Below, piece after piece: positions 7,731 to 20,785 of a stretch of 64,000 bases of DNA (its first letter is position 1; each line of letters opens with the position of its first letter). The notes below the pieces were generated by a model. The model did no database searches. It saw only the letters and a list, made by a program, of their open reading frames with translations, and was not told the DNA's origin. This DNA comes from Clostridium sp. C2-6-12 (GTDB lineage: Bacteria > Bacillota > Clostridia > Clostridiales > Clostridiaceae): positions 52,092-116,091 of the forward strand of contig NZ_JAABNP010000011.1 in assembly GCF_009928485.1 (NCBI RefSeq), read 5' to 3'. A program made the translations under genes and the position numbers.

Positions 7731-9095
7731 ATGAAAGAACAAATAGTAGCAAGAGCAATTCTTGAGCACATTGGAGGCAAAGACAATATAAAATCAATGG
7801 AACATTGTGCAACTAGGTTAAGACTTATTTTAAAAGATAAAGAAAAAATAGATGAAAAGGCCATTGAAGCAATAGACGGAGTAAAAGGGCAATTTTTTGC
7901 AGCGGCTCAATATCAAATAATTCTTGGGACAGGTTTTGTAAATAAAGTTTATGATGCAATCCTAAAAGAAAATGCAGACTTGAATACAGGTAATAACAAA
8001 GAAGAAGCTTATAGTCAAATGACAATGCTTCAAAAGATTTCAAGAACTTTTGGTGATGTTTTTGTTCCTATAATTCCAGTGCTTGTTGCAACAGGATTAT
8101 TCATGGGACTAAGAGGACTCTTACAAAACTTAGGAATACAAATGAGTGACAATTTCGTTTTATTCAGTCAAGTATTAACAGATACTGCTTTCGCATTCTT
8201 ACCAGCTTTAGTTGCATGGTCAACAATGAAAAAGTTTGGTGGAACACCAGTTATAGGTATAGTAATAGGTTTAATGCTTGTATCACCAAGCTTACCAAAT
8301 GCTTATGCAGTAGCAGGAGGAACAGCTCAACCAATATATCTTTCGTTACTAGGATTAACTATTCCAGTTGTAGGATATCAAGGATCTGTATTACCAGCAT
8401 TAGTTCTTGGAATTATTGCAGCTAAAATTCAAAAATCACTTAAAAAAGTGGTTCCAGATGTATTAGATTTAATAGTTACACCATTTATTACTTTATTGAT
8501 TTCAATGATATTAGGATTACTAATAGTTGGACCAATTATGCACAATGCAGAACAAATAATCTTTGGTACAATTAAAGCATTTATGAGCCTTCCATTTGGA
8601 TTAGGTGGATTAGTAATTGGAGGAGTTCATCAACTTATAGTTGTTACTGGAGTTCATCACGCATTAAATGCTTTGGAAGTTGAACTACTTGCAAGTACAG
8701 GAAAAGATGCATTTAATGCAATGATAACTTGTGGCATCGTAGCTCAAGGTGCAGCAGCTTTAGCAGTAGCATTTAAGACAAAAGATAAAAAGAAGCGTTC
8801 ATTATATATTTCATCAGCTGTTCCAGCATTTTTAGGAATTACTGAGCCAGCAATCTTTGGTGTTAACTTAAGATTCATAAAACCATTTGCATTTGGTTGC
8901 GTTGGTGGGGCTGCTGGAGGTATGATAGCAGCAATACTTAAATTAGCAGGTACAGGAATGGGAATTACAGCACTTCCAGGTATGTTACTATATTCAAACA
9001 GTACAAGTAATTTAATTAGTTATATTATAGTAAATGTAGTAGCAATGGTAGTAGCATTTTGTTTAACATACTTCTTCTTCAAGGTAGAAGAATAA
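7731..9095 (+). CDS. scrA: Sucrose-specific PTS EIIBC
   Basis: 454 residues. The N-terminal EIIB domain (about 1 to 85) carries the phosphocysteine C26 in EHCATRLRL. The EIIC channel (about 105 to 450) has ten or so hydrophobic segments and contains GITEPAIFGV, the conserved EIIC substrate-site motif. It imports sucrose with phosphorylation to sucrose-6-phosphate. There is no EIIA domain, so phosphate must come from a separate EIIA, possibly the glucose-type one at 28197-28688. Start ATG follows GGAGG. First gene of the scr cluster; specificity is assigned from the neighbouring sucrose-6-phosphate hydrolase and fructokinase. Confidence 0.9.
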   Translation: MKEQIVARAILEHIGGKDNIKSMEHCATRLRLILKDKEKIDEKAIEAIDGVKGQFFAAAQYQIILGTGFVNKVYDAILKENADLNTGNNKEEAYSQMTMLQKISRTFGDVFVPIIPVLVATGLFMGLRGLLQNLGIQMSDNFVLFSQVLTDTAFAFLPALVAWSTMKKFGGTPVIGIVIGLMLVSPSLPNAYAVAGGTAQPIYLSLLGLTIPVVGYQGSVLPALVLGIIAAKIQKSLKKVVPDVLDLIVTPFITLLISMILGLLIVGPIMHNAEQIIFGTIKAFMSLPFGLGGLVIGGVHQLIVVTGVHHALNALEVELLASTGKDAFNAMITCGIVAQGAAALAVAFKTKDKKKRSLYISSAVPAFLGITEPAIFGVNLRFIKPFAFGCVGGAAGGMIAAILKLAGTGMGITALPGMLLYSNSTSNLISYIIVNVVAMVVAFCLTYFFFKVEE

Positions 9096-9344
9096 AATTA
9101 TACGTTATGGTATGAAAGTCATTATAGGGTATATATAGGTAGATTTAGCTGAGATATGCTAAGTCTATCTCACTATTTATGCATTTAAAATTAAGAGTTA
9201 AGAGTTGAAGATGAAAAGCCCAAGGCTTTTAAGAAATTTAAATAAATTGTAGCTGAAAAAATCATATTAGCCAATAAGTTATTTTTAATAATACCCAATA
9301 ATGATATATAATAATATTAATTAAAGCTTATGATGGAGGAAAGT

Positions 9345-10337
9345 ATGGATAGAAAAGTTACAATTCAAGACATTGCAAATATGGTCAATGTATCAAAGAG
9401 CAGCGTTTCTAGATATTTAAATAATGGGTATGTAAGTGAAGAAAATGCAAAAAAAATAAAAGAAGCCATTGAAAAGACTGGGTTCCAAACTAACTTTTTT
9501 GCAAAGAGATTAAAAACTAAAAGAACTGGATTAATTGGAATTGTAATTCCAAGAATAGATTCTGTTACAGTAGGTAAATTTCTAAATGGACTTAATAAAA
9601 AATTAGAAGAAAATAATTATCAAGGTATTATCTTAATAAGTGAATTAAATATTGAAAAGGAGCTCGCTAACATTAATAGCCTCCACCAACAAGGTGTTGA
9701 TGGAATAGTTATTAATTCTATGGCTATCACTAAAAAACATATCGAATTAATAAGTAAACTTAGTATTCCAACTATTTTTACAGGTCAAAAAAATGAATTC
9801 ACTAATTATATAAAGATAGATGATTATGAAGCTGGCAATATAATGGGCAATTATATTAAGTCTATGGGCCACACAAATATTGCTTATTTGGGTGTAAACG
9901 AATGGGATAAAGCAGTAGGTGTTGACAGAAAAAATGGATTTATTGATGCTGTAAAAGAAAATAATCCAAAGTGTGATGTTAAATTTATAGAAACAGACTT
10001 TTCATTCATTAATGCATATAACAAAGCAGATGAAGTGTTAAAATATAAGCCAACAGCTATAATATGCGCTACAGATAATATATGTCTAGGAATACTTAGA
10101 TATTTACATGAAAATAACATTAAGGTACCAGAAGAGGTATCCGTAGCAGGGTTTGGCGGCTATGACATAGGGACTGTTTCTTATCCAACACTTACAACAG
10201 TAGCTTTTGATTACGAATTAATTGGAATGAACACTGCTCAAGGAATTTTAGATTTAATTGAAGGAAAAGAATTACAGGAAAATAGTGAAACACTTCTAAG
10301 GCTTGTAGAAAGAGAAAGTGTTAAATCTATTAAATAA
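9345..10337 (+). CDS. scrR: LacI-family sucrose operon repressor
   Basis: 330 residues. The N-terminal HTH (VTIQDIANMVNVSKSSVSRYL) with hinge is followed by a periplasmic-binding-protein-like ligand domain (LIGIVIP...GVDGIVIN...). ATG at 9345 follows GGAGG with a four-base spacer; an in-frame ATG pair at 9330 overlaps this ribosome-binding site. It lies between scrA and scrB, matching the scrARBK order. It probably binds the dyads at 7485 and 7664 and releases them on a sucrose-derived ligand. A hairpin between scrA and scrR (arms around 9143 and 9160) may lower expression of the repressor relative to scrA. Confidence 0.88.
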   Translation: MDRKVTIQDIANMVNVSKSSVSRYLNNGYVSEENAKKIKEAIEKTGFQTNFFAKRLKTKRTGLIGIVIPRIDSVTVGKFLNGLNKKLEENNYQGIILISELNIEKELANINSLHQQGVDGIVINSMAITKKHIELISKLSIPTIFTGQKNEFTNYIKIDDYEAGNIMGNYIKSMGHTNIAYLGVNEWDKAVGVDRKNGFIDAVKENNPKCDVKFIETDFSFINAYNKADEVLKYKPTAIICATDNICLGILRYLHENNIKVPEEVSVAGFGGYDIGTVSYPTLTTVAFDYELIGMNTAQGILDLIEGKELQENSETLLRLVERESVKSIK

Positions 10338-10447
10338 AATAGTTTTTTAGTGTTTTCTTAGTTCAATTAAATCGTATTTTCTAAAAAATAGTCAAAATCA
10401 TTTGGCACTTGAAATAGAAAATTAATTAATAGGAGAAGAGGACACTG

Positions 10448-11908
10448 ATGCAAAATGAAAAATCCTACGAAAAAATAGAAAAAGATTTAAATACGTATTA
10501 TAGTAGTAATAGCAGCAATAATAGATGGAGAAATAATTTTCATATTGAAATGCCATTTGGTTTAGTTAATGATCCAAATGGTCTAAGCTATTTTAATAAT
10601 AAATTTCATATATTCTATCAATGGAATCCATTTGGATGTGAGCATAAAACAAAACATTGGGGATTAATTACAACAACTGATTTTGTGAATTTTACTAAAC
10701 CTGAAATAATCTTAAAGCCAGAAGATTGGTTTGATAAAAATGGCTGTTATTCTGGATGTGGATTAGTTAAAGATGATGAATTGAAATTATTTTACACAGG
10801 AAATGTAAGAGATGCTGAAGGAGAAAGAGAATCTTATCAATGTGTGGCAACATACTATAAAGATGGAACTCTTGAAAAGCATGGGGCAGTTATTGAAAAT
10901 CAGCCAGAAGGTTATACAGCTCACTTTAGAGATCCCTTTATTTTTAAGGAAAATGATACTTATTATATGATTTTAGGCGTTCAAAATAATGATTTAAAGG
11001 GAAAGGCTTTGATTTATAAATCAGAGGATGTCATGAAGTGGGAGTTGCTTGGGGAATTAAAGACTGATCTTCCTGACTTCGGCTATATGTGGGAATGTCC
11101 TAATATGGTAAAATTGGACGACGATAAATATGCATTTATTTTCTCACCTCAAGGGTTAGAAAGCATGGAATTTAAATATCAAAATATATATCAATCAGGA
11201 TATGTCATTGGAGAGTTAGATTTAAAGGAACTTGAACTTAGAGAACACAGCCAATTTAAAGAAATAGATATGGGCTTTGACTTTTATGCACCTCAGGTAT
11301 TTAACCATGATAATCAAAATATAATGTTTGGATGGATTGGTATGCCAGATAAGGATTTTGAATATCCTACTTGTGATGATGGCTGGATGTATTCCTTAAC
11401 TATTCCTAGAGTTTTAGAGTATAAAAATGATGTATTATATCAAAAGCCATTTGAAAAAGTAAAGAATTTAAGGCAAGCTGAAGTTATTAATGTTAAAGAT
11501 TTTATTTGTGAAGAGTATTCATTAGGATTAGAACCCAGATGTGCTGAAATAAAATTAAATTTAAATATTGCTGAAGCTAATATTACAGAAGTTAAATTTA
11601 AATTTAAAGATGAATACATATTATTAGGTTATGACAAGAAAACCAAAGTATGTACTATAGATAGAAATAATATGTGTTTAGGTGGAAAAGGAATAAGAAA
11701 ATTTATCCTTGAAGCAGAGGAAGAATTAAAGTTAAATATTTTCATAGATAATTCTGTTATAGAAATATACTATCAAGATGGATTAGAAGTAACAACGTTA
11801 ATGTACTTTCCTAAGAATGATGAATTAGAAATTGAAATTAAAAGTGATGATAAAACTCAAATTAATGAGTTGATTGTATGGAAATTAAGGAGTGTGAAAT
11901 ATGAGTAA
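10448..11908 (+). CDS. scrB: Sucrose-6-phosphate hydrolase (GH32)
   Basis: 486 residues, no signal peptide, so cytoplasmic. The five-bladed propeller starts with NDPNG (catalytic nucleophile Asp) inside PFGLVNDPNGLSYF. It also has FRDP (transition-state Asp) and WECPN (acid/base Glu), the three GH32 signatures. A C-terminal beta-sandwich follows. It splits sucrose-6-phosphate into glucose-6-phosphate and fructose. AGGAG precedes the ATG. It overlaps the fructokinase gene by eight bases, so the two are translationally coupled. Confidence 0.92.
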   Translation: MQNEKSYEKIEKDLNTYYSSNSSNNRWRNNFHIEMPFGLVNDPNGLSYFNNKFHIFYQWNPFGCEHKTKHWGLITTTDFVNFTKPEIILKPEDWFDKNGCYSGCGLVKDDELKLFYTGNVRDAEGERESYQCVATYYKDGTLEKHGAVIENQPEGYTAHFRDPFIFKENDTYYMILGVQNNDLKGKALIYKSEDVMKWELLGELKTDLPDFGYMWECPNMVKLDDDKYAFIFSPQGLESMEFKYQNIYQSGYVIGELDLKELELREHSQFKEIDMGFDFYAPQVFNHDNQNIMFGWIGMPDKDFEYPTCDDGWMYSLTIPRVLEYKNDVLYQKPFEKVKNLRQAEVINVKDFICEEYSLGLEPRCAEIKLNLNIAEANITEVKFKFKDEYILLGYDKKTKVCTIDRNNMCLGGKGIRKFILEAEEELKLNIFIDNSVIEIYYQDGLEVTTLMYFPKNDELEIEIKSDDKTQINELIVWKLRSVKYE

Positions 11909-12851
11909 TAATATTTTCTGTATTGGAGAACTTTTAATAGACATGGTTTGTGTTGATAATAAAGGTTTAAAAAATGGGGAAAAATTTGAAAAGAAAGCAG
12001 GAGGAGCTCCTGCAAATGTAGCAGCTAGCATATCGAAGTTAGAAGGAAATGCTTACTTTTTAGGTCAAGTAGGTGCTGATTTTTTTGGTAAATTTCTAAT
12101 TGAGTTATTAGATAATTTAGATATAAATACTGAAATGGCAATTTCTAAAGGTAGCACGACAATGGCACTTGTTGGCATTGATGAAAATGGAGAACGTAAT
12201 TTTGATTTCTTAAGAGGAAGTGATGGAGAATACTCTTTTGAAAATATTGATTTATCAAAGATAGATAAATCTGATATAATCCATTTTGGATCAGCAACAG
12301 GATTTTTAGAGGGTGAATTAAAGAAAACTTATTTCAAATTATTAGAACATGCAAAGGCTAATGATATATATATATCTTTTGATCCTAATTATCGTGATGC
12401 TTTAATCACTCCTGACAAATTGAAGAGATTTGTAGAAGACAGCATAACTTTTATAAAGGAAAGTGATTTCATAAAGCTTAGTGATGAAGAATTATTTCTT
12501 CTAACAAACGAAAAAGATACTACAACAGGAGTAAATAAATTGCATGAATTAGGTGCCAAGGTAATTACTGTTACTTTGGGTTCTAAAGGTACTTACTTGA
12601 GTGTAAATGGGCAAAATGAAATAATTCCATCTATTACAATAAAGCAAGTTGATTCGACAGGGGCTGGAGATGCTTTTGTTGGAGCTGTATTAAAACAAGT
12701 TTCTGATATTGATGATAAGCAAAATATAAGTTTTGAAAAATGGAAAGATATAATTGGATTTGCTAATAAGGTAGGTGCAATTACATGCACTAATTATGGT
12801 GCTATATCATCAATGCCTACATTGAGTGATTTGAACTCTTTAAATATGTAA
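11901..12851 (+). CDS. scrK: Fructokinase (PfkB family)
   Basis: 316 residues. It has an N-terminal GGAPANVA motif and the C-terminal DSTGAGDAFVGA motif with the catalytic Asp and anion hole, diagnostic of PfkB-family sugar kinases. It phosphorylates the fructose released by ScrB to fructose-6-phosphate. The start ATG lies inside the end of scrB and has AGGAG upstream. Last gene of the cluster, followed by a strong terminator. Confidence 0.92.
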   Translation: MSNNIFCIGELLIDMVCVDNKGLKNGEKFEKKAGGAPANVAASISKLEGNAYFLGQVGADFFGKFLIELLDNLDINTEMAISKGSTTMALVGIDENGERNFDFLRGSDGEYSFENIDLSKIDKSDIIHFGSATGFLEGELKKTYFKLLEHAKANDIYISFDPNYRDALITPDKLKRFVEDSITFIKESDFIKLSDEELFLLTNEKDTTTGVNKLHELGAKVITVTLGSKGTYLSVNGQNEIIPSITIKQVDSTGAGDAFVGAVLKQVSDIDDKQNISFEKWKDIIGFANKVGAITCTNYGAISSMPTLSDLNSLNM

Positions 12852-12941
12852 TACTGTAATTTAGTTCATTAAAAAATAAGCTAAAATAGTGAAACAAAGA
12901 ATTTATTACAAATAATTAAATAGATTAAATATAAAACTTAA

Positions 12942-12987
12942 ATATAAGGTGTATTCCTAGAAGATTAGGAATACGCCTTATATTTTT
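12942..12987 (+). terminator. Terminator of the scr cluster
   Basis: A stem with GGTGTATTCCTA pairing TAGGAATACGCC (one G-T pair) and flanking AT pairs, followed by TATTTTT. Confidence 0.85.
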
Positions 12988-13133
12988 AGGTGTTTTTTAA
13001 TCATTTTGAGACTATTAATGATACTAATCAATAATGGCCTATTGTTTTATGATTGAAGTGTATGTTACAGTGTTTTAAAAGTAAAAGATATATAGGATTA
13101 ATTAATAAATTGTTTTATAGGAGTATAAATTAT

Positions 13134-13583
13134 ATGTGTGACTTTATGAAATTAGCAAAGGAAGAAGCTAAATTAGCGATGGATAAAGGAGAAATTCCTG
13201 TTGGAGCAGTAATTATAAAGGATGGAATTATAATAGGAAGGGCTCACAATTTAAAAGAAACTTTAAATGATAGTACAGCTCATGCTGAAATTCTTGCAAT
13301 TAAAGAAGCGTCAAAGAATACTAGCAACTGGAGATTAAATGGTGCTGAAATGTATGTGACTTTAGAGCCATGTCCAATGTGTGCCAGTGCAATTTCTCAA
13401 AGCAGAATATCTAAGCTTTATATAGGAACCTTTAATAAAGATATGGGGGCTTGTGGTTCTGTAATAAACCTTTTAGATAGTAGAGGGTTGAATCAATTTG
13501 TAGAGGTTAAATGGGTCTATGATGAGGATTGCTCAAGATTATTAACAGAGTTTTTTGATGGTAGAAGAAAAAAGCATATATAA
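13134..13583 (+). CDS. tadA: tRNA-specific adenosine-34 deaminase
   Basis: 149 residues. Zinc and catalytic motifs are H50-A-E52 and EPCPMC (C80, C83), as in TadA, which makes inosine-34 in tRNA-Arg(ACG). The ATG at 13134 is preceded by AGGAGT. An in-frame ATG at 13053 would add 27 residues that do not belong to the family. In Bacillus subtilis and many clostridia tadA directly precedes the SRP RNA and dnaX; here they are separated by 43.7 kb. Closest alternatives would be other CDA-fold deaminases (guanine, cytosine), but motif spacing and length favour TadA. Confidence 0.9.
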   Translation: MCDFMKLAKEEAKLAMDKGEIPVGAVIIKDGIIIGRAHNLKETLNDSTAHAEILAIKEASKNTSNWRLNGAEMYVTLEPCPMCASAISQSRISKLYIGTFNKDMGACGSVINLLDSRGLNQFVEVKWVYDEDCSRLLTEFFDGRRKKHI

Positions 13584-13748
13584 GTATAAAATTTTATATA
13601 TGTAGACATAGAAATTACATTTTATAAATTCGAGAAAAAACTTCCACATATTAAAGTGGAAAAAGTGGTGATTGAGGTTAAAATTACTGGATGTTATTAT
13701 ATGCATATAAAGCAAAGGAAATTAAAAAAATTACGAGTAATATAAACG

Positions 13749-13763
13749 ATATCCTTTGGATAT
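13749..13763. promoter_or_regulatory. Palindrome upstream of the LicR-type regulator
   Basis: ATATCC-TTT-GGATAT, 38 bases ahead of the chosen start codon at 13801. Possible operator or regulator site; function is inferred from position only. Confidence 0.35.
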
Positions 13764-13800
13764 ATGGATTATCTCTTTATTTGAAAGGAGTATAGGTCCT

Positions 13801-15726
13801 ATGTTAGATAAACGACTGATGAGCTTATTAAACTTATTATGTGAAAAAGATTATAAAACAGCAGAAAGTTTTTCTGAAAGACTAAACTTAAGCAGTAAAA
13901 CAATACGAATATTATTAAAATCATTAAATGAAACTTTGATAGATAATGGCGCTCATATAACATCAAAGCACGGGTATGGATATAGGCTTGTAATTGATGA
14001 TTTGGAGAAGATTAAGAGATTTAAGTTGTTAAATCAAAGACTGTATTTACCGGAAACATCTGAGGAACGCATTCAATATCTACTTGAGTATTTACTTAAT
14101 TGTAAAGATTATATAAAAATTGAAGACTTAAGTGAAATGTTATATGTATCAAAGAAAACATTAACCAACGATATAAAAGAAGTTGAACATTTAATGGCAA
14201 AATATAACTTACAAATTGATAGAAAGCCATATCATGGAATTAGAGTTATTGGAGCAGAATTTGATTTAAGATTATGTATTGCAGAATTTACAGAAAAAAA
14301 GATCAAATTTGATTTGGATTATTCAAAAGGAATTAATGAAGAGCTAAAAGAGATAGCACAGATTATTTTAGAAGTCATTGAAAATAGGAGCTACAAAATA
14401 TCTGATGTTGCGTTTCAAAATTTAATAGTTCATATTCATATAGCAATACAAAGAATTAAATCAAATTTTTATATTCCAGTAGGAAATAATGAAATGAGTG
14501 AATTAATTGATGATATAGAATTAAATATTGCTAAAGATTGTGCATGCATTATAAGTAAACGTTTTAATATTGAATTTCCTAAATCAGAAATGGAATATAT
14601 TGCAGTGCATTTAGCTGGTAAGAAAATGTTGGAGGCTATTAAGGATGGAAAGGATAATATAGTAATTGATCAAGAAATAAATGATGTTGTTAAAGAAATG
14701 CTACAAGTTGTATATGATAGTTTTAAGTTTGATTTTAGAAATGATTTAGAATTAATGATGCTACTCGGGCAACACTTAGTTCCATTAAAAGTTCGAGTTA
14801 AATTTGATATGACAATGAAAAATCCATTGCTTAAGGATATTAAAGAACGTTTTAGTTTACCATATGTTATGGCAACACAGGCTTGTACAGTTATTACTGA
14901 AAGGTATGGAAAAATTTTAAGTGATGATGAAATTGGATACATAGCTTTGACGTTTGCATTAGCTCTTGAAAGGCAAAGAACAAATATTGAAAAGAAAAAT
15001 ATTTTGCTAGTGTGTTCTTCTGGAAAGGGAAGTGCCCAGTTGTTAGCATATAAGCTTAAAGAAGCATTTCAAGAATATATAAATGAAATTGAAATTTGTG
15101 ATGTTAGAAGTGTTGATAAGGTTAATTTTAATAATATTAATTATGTATTTACAACAGTACCAATAACGGCAAAGGTACCTGTACCTATTCAAGAAGTAAA
15201 GTATTTCCTAGAATCTAAAGATATAAAAGCAATGGAAAAGCTTTTTCAATCTGACAAGGTTAGTAGTATTGCTAATTATTATGATAAATCTCTATTTATA
15301 GTGGATATAGATTTGCAAAATAAAAAAGAAGTTTTAAAGTATATGTGCAATTATATAAAGAAATTTAAGGATATTCCAGATAATTTTTATGATGCTATTC
15401 TAAAAAGAGAAAGGTTAGCAAAAACTGAATTTGGTAATCTGGTAGCAATGCCACATCCTAATATTGCACTTACTCAGGAAACCTTTGTTTGTATAGGTAT
15501 TCTAAGGCATCCGATTAAATGGGATGAAATGATGGTACAGGTTGTATTTTTAGTTTCCATTGAAGATAAGAGAAATAAAAATTTGCAATCATTTTATAGA
15601 ATTACTTCTAAATTGCTATCCAATAAGAATTATATAAATGAATTAATTAAGAAAAGAGATTTCCAAGTATTACAGGATCTACTTAAAAAAATACAAGAGG
15701 ACATGGAGGATGAGAATAATGGATGA
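13801..15726 (+). CDS. licR: LicR-type PRD transcriptional activator
   Basis: 641 residues with the domain order of LicR/MtlR-type regulators. Two N-terminal helix-turn-helix regions (RLNLSSKTIRILLKSL; EMLYVSKKTLTNDIKEV) are followed by two PTS-regulation domains with conserved histidines (IVHIHIAI; IAVHLAGKK). Then come a GatB-like EIIB domain with Cys in LLVCSSGKGSAQ and a C-terminal EIIA(Fru/Mtl)-like domain with the H of VAMPHPN. PTS-dependent phosphorylation at these sites couples activity to sugar flux. ATG at 13801 follows AAAGGAGT. It overlaps the EIIA gene by eight bases and heads the beta-glucoside cluster. Confidence 0.88.
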   Translation: MLDKRLMSLLNLLCEKDYKTAESFSERLNLSSKTIRILLKSLNETLIDNGAHITSKHGYGYRLVIDDLEKIKRFKLLNQRLYLPETSEERIQYLLEYLLNCKDYIKIEDLSEMLYVSKKTLTNDIKEVEHLMAKYNLQIDRKPYHGIRVIGAEFDLRLCIAEFTEKKIKFDLDYSKGINEELKEIAQIILEVIENRSYKISDVAFQNLIVHIHIAIQRIKSNFYIPVGNNEMSELIDDIELNIAKDCACIISKRFNIEFPKSEMEYIAVHLAGKKMLEAIKDGKDNIVIDQEINDVVKEMLQVVYDSFKFDFRNDLELMMLLGQHLVPLKVRVKFDMTMKNPLLKDIKERFSLPYVMATQACTVITERYGKILSDDEIGYIALTFALALERQRTNIEKKNILLVCSSGKGSAQLLAYKLKEAFQEYINEIEICDVRSVDKVNFNNINYVFTTVPITAKVPVPIQEVKYFLESKDIKAMEKLFQSDKVSSIANYYDKSLFIVDIDLQNKKEVLKYMCNYIKKFKDIPDNFYDAILKRERLAKTEFGNLVAMPHPNIALTQETFVCIGILRHPIKWDEMMVQVVFLVSIEDKRNKNLQSFYRITSKLLSNKNYINELIKKRDFQVLQDLLKKIQEDMEDENNG

Positions 15727-16045
15727 AAATAAATATAATACAGCATTTGAACTAATTTTAAGCGCAGGGAATTCGAAATCTCAATCTTTATTAGCGCTTG
15801 AAGCTGCAAGAGAATTTGACTTTGAGGAAGCAGAAAAATGCTTAAAGGAAGCAGAAAATGAATTAAGAGCAGCTCACAAAGCACAAGTGGATATGATACA
15901 AAATGAGGCGCAAGGAAATCCAGTGGAACTAAATATTATTTTAGTTCATGCACAGGACCATCTTACAATGGCAATGATGGCTAAAGATTTTACGGCAGAA
16001 TTTGTAAATTTATATAAGACAATTAAAGAATTAAAAGACAAATAA
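15719..16045 (+). CDS. licA: PTS EIIA, lactose/cellobiose family
   Basis: 108 residues, all helical. The active-site histidine is H77 in LVHAQDHLTMA, as in LacA/CelC/LicA trimeric EIIA proteins. It relays phosphate from HPr to the EIIB encoded next. ATG at 15719 follows GGAGGA by eight bases; an ATG at 15710 lies inside that ribosome-binding site. Overlap with the regulator gene shows cotranscription. Confidence 0.92.
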   Translation: MDENKYNTAFELILSAGNSKSQSLLALEAAREFDFEEAEKCLKEAENELRAAHKAQVDMIQNEAQGNPVELNIILVHAQDHLTMAMMAKDFTAEFVNLYKTIKELKDK

Positions 16046-16095
16046 GTTAATTATTAATATTCAATATAATTATATTTTGAAAGGTGGAAGATATT

Positions 16096-16401
16096 ATGAG
16101 AATTATGTTAGCATGTTGTGCAGGGATGTCAACAAGTTTAGTTGTTTCAAGAATGGAGGAATCTGCAAAGAACCAAGGAAAAGCTTATAAAATATGGGCA
16201 GTAGATCAAACTCAAATTGAAGAGGAACTTGGTAATTTTGATGTATTATTACTAGGTCCACAAGTAAGACATATTTTAAGAAAGGTTACTAAAATTGTAG
16301 GAGATAAAGCGCCGATTGCAGTTATTGAAGCAGCTGCATATGGAAGATGTGATGGAGAAGCAGTTCTAAGACAAGCTGAAGAATTAATGGGAGGTGTGTA
16401 A
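16096..16401 (+). CDS. licB: PTS EIIB, lactose/cellobiose family
   Basis: 101 residues. It has the CAGMSTS phosphocysteine loop (C8) of the Lac/Cel EIIB family at the N-terminus, which accepts phosphate from EIIA and passes it to the sugar in EIIC. ATG at 16096 follows AAGGTGG with eight bases. It ends two bases before the EIIC gene. Confidence 0.92.
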   Translation: MRIMLACCAGMSTSLVVSRMEESAKNQGKAYKIWAVDQTQIEEELGNFDVLLLGPQVRHILRKVTKIVGDKAPIAVIEAAAYGRCDGEAVLRQAEELMGGV

Positions 16402-16403
16402 TC

Positions 16404-17702
16404 ATGTCAAAGTTTTCGGAAAAATTTGAAGATGGACTATTGGTTATAGCTGAAAAGGTAGAAGAAAATAAATATTTAGGCAGTGTAAAAAATGCATTTA
16501 CAATATTTATGCCATTTGTTATAGTTGGTTCTTTTGCAACTTTGTTCAATTCATTAATTACTAGTAATACAACAGGTCTTGCAAAGTGGATACCAATATT
16601 AGAAAAGATAAAACCAGCATTTACAGCAGTTAATTTTGCAACTATGTCTTTTATGACAGTACCAGTTATATTTCTAATTGCAATGCAGATGGCAAAATCA
16701 AATAAGGTTCCAGAATACATAACAGGTGTAGTTGCAGTTGCATCTTATATATCTGTAATCCCAGAAGTAGTAACAGTGGTTGTAGATAAAAAGACAGGAA
16801 CTGCAGCAGGAATACCATCAGCAGCATTAGGTGCTCAAGGTTTATTTATAGGAATGATACTCGCAATATTAGTAGCTGAACTTTTTAGTAAGTTAACAAA
16901 AATTGAAGCAATAAAAATTAAAATGCCTCCTTCTGTACCAAAGGGAATTTCAACTTCCTTTAACACATTAATTCCAATAATGATTACTTTAACAATAACA
17001 GCTATAGCTGGAAATGTATTTTTTAACTTGACTGGAATGTATGTTAATGACTTTATTTATAAAGCAATACAAGCTCCTTTAGAAGTAGTGTTCCAAAGTC
17101 CAGTTGGTATTATTGCAATCGTTATCTTTTCTCAATTATTCTGGTTTTTAGGAATCCATGGCGGGCTTGTAATTTCTCCAATTAGAAATCCATTAATTGC
17201 AGCAGCAATTGCAGCAAATATAGCAGCAGTAAATGCAGGTGAAGTTGCAACTCAAGCAGTAACTTATGGATTTTGGTTAAACTTTATAGTAGCAGGTGGA
17301 GCAGGAATTACTTTGGCTTTAATATTTGCTATATTCATTTTCTCAAAAAGAGATGATCACAAAATGATTGCAAAGGTAGCTTTCTTACCAGGGCTTTGTG
17401 GAATTAGTGAACCTATAGTATTCGGATTACCATTAGTACTAAATCCTACTTTTGCAATACCATTTATATTCAATTCAGGAATAGCTACAGGAATTGCACT
17501 TTTTGCAACTAAAATTGGATTTATGCCATGCAATACTGTAGATGTACCTTTTGGAGTTCCAATTCTTATAGGTCCATTTATCGGACATGGCTGGCAAGGT
17601 GTGGTGGTTCAAATAATAATTTTTGCAGTATGTACTTTTACATGGGCACCATTTGTATTAATGTCAAATAGACAAGCAAAGGAAGAAGCAAATAAAGCGT
17701 AA
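16404..17702 (+). CDS. licC: PTS EIIC, lactose/cellobiose family
   Basis: 432 residues, about ten membrane segments. FLGIHGG and the conserved GISEPIVFGLPLVLNP segment mark the Lac/Cel EIIC family. It is the membrane channel that brings in a beta-glucoside (cellobiose or similar) for phosphorylation by the preceding EIIB. GGGAGG lies seven bases ahead of the ATG. Sugar identity is inferred from the two 6-phospho-beta-glucosidases downstream. Confidence 0.92.
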   Translation: MSKFSEKFEDGLLVIAEKVEENKYLGSVKNAFTIFMPFVIVGSFATLFNSLITSNTTGLAKWIPILEKIKPAFTAVNFATMSFMTVPVIFLIAMQMAKSNKVPEYITGVVAVASYISVIPEVVTVVVDKKTGTAAGIPSAALGAQGLFIGMILAILVAELFSKLTKIEAIKIKMPPSVPKGISTSFNTLIPIMITLTITAIAGNVFFNLTGMYVNDFIYKAIQAPLEVVFQSPVGIIAIVIFSQLFWFLGIHGGLVISPIRNPLIAAAIAANIAAVNAGEVATQAVTYGFWLNFIVAGGAGITLALIFAIFIFSKRDDHKMIAKVAFLPGLCGISEPIVFGLPLVLNPTFAIPFIFNSGIATGIALFATKIGFMPCNTVDVPFGVPILIGPFIGHGWQGVVVQIIIFAVCTFTWAPFVLMSNRQAKEEANKA

Positions 17703-17734
17703 ACCTAAGTAAGAATATAGAATTAAATGAATTT

Positions 17735-20679
<2,945 letters not shown>

Positions 20680-20785
20680 TATACATGTTTTGATCAATGT
20701 GTTACGCTATAATCAGATATAGTGTATAACATATATGCTTAGCTATTGGAAAATAAATAAAGACATTAAAATAAAGATATAAGAT

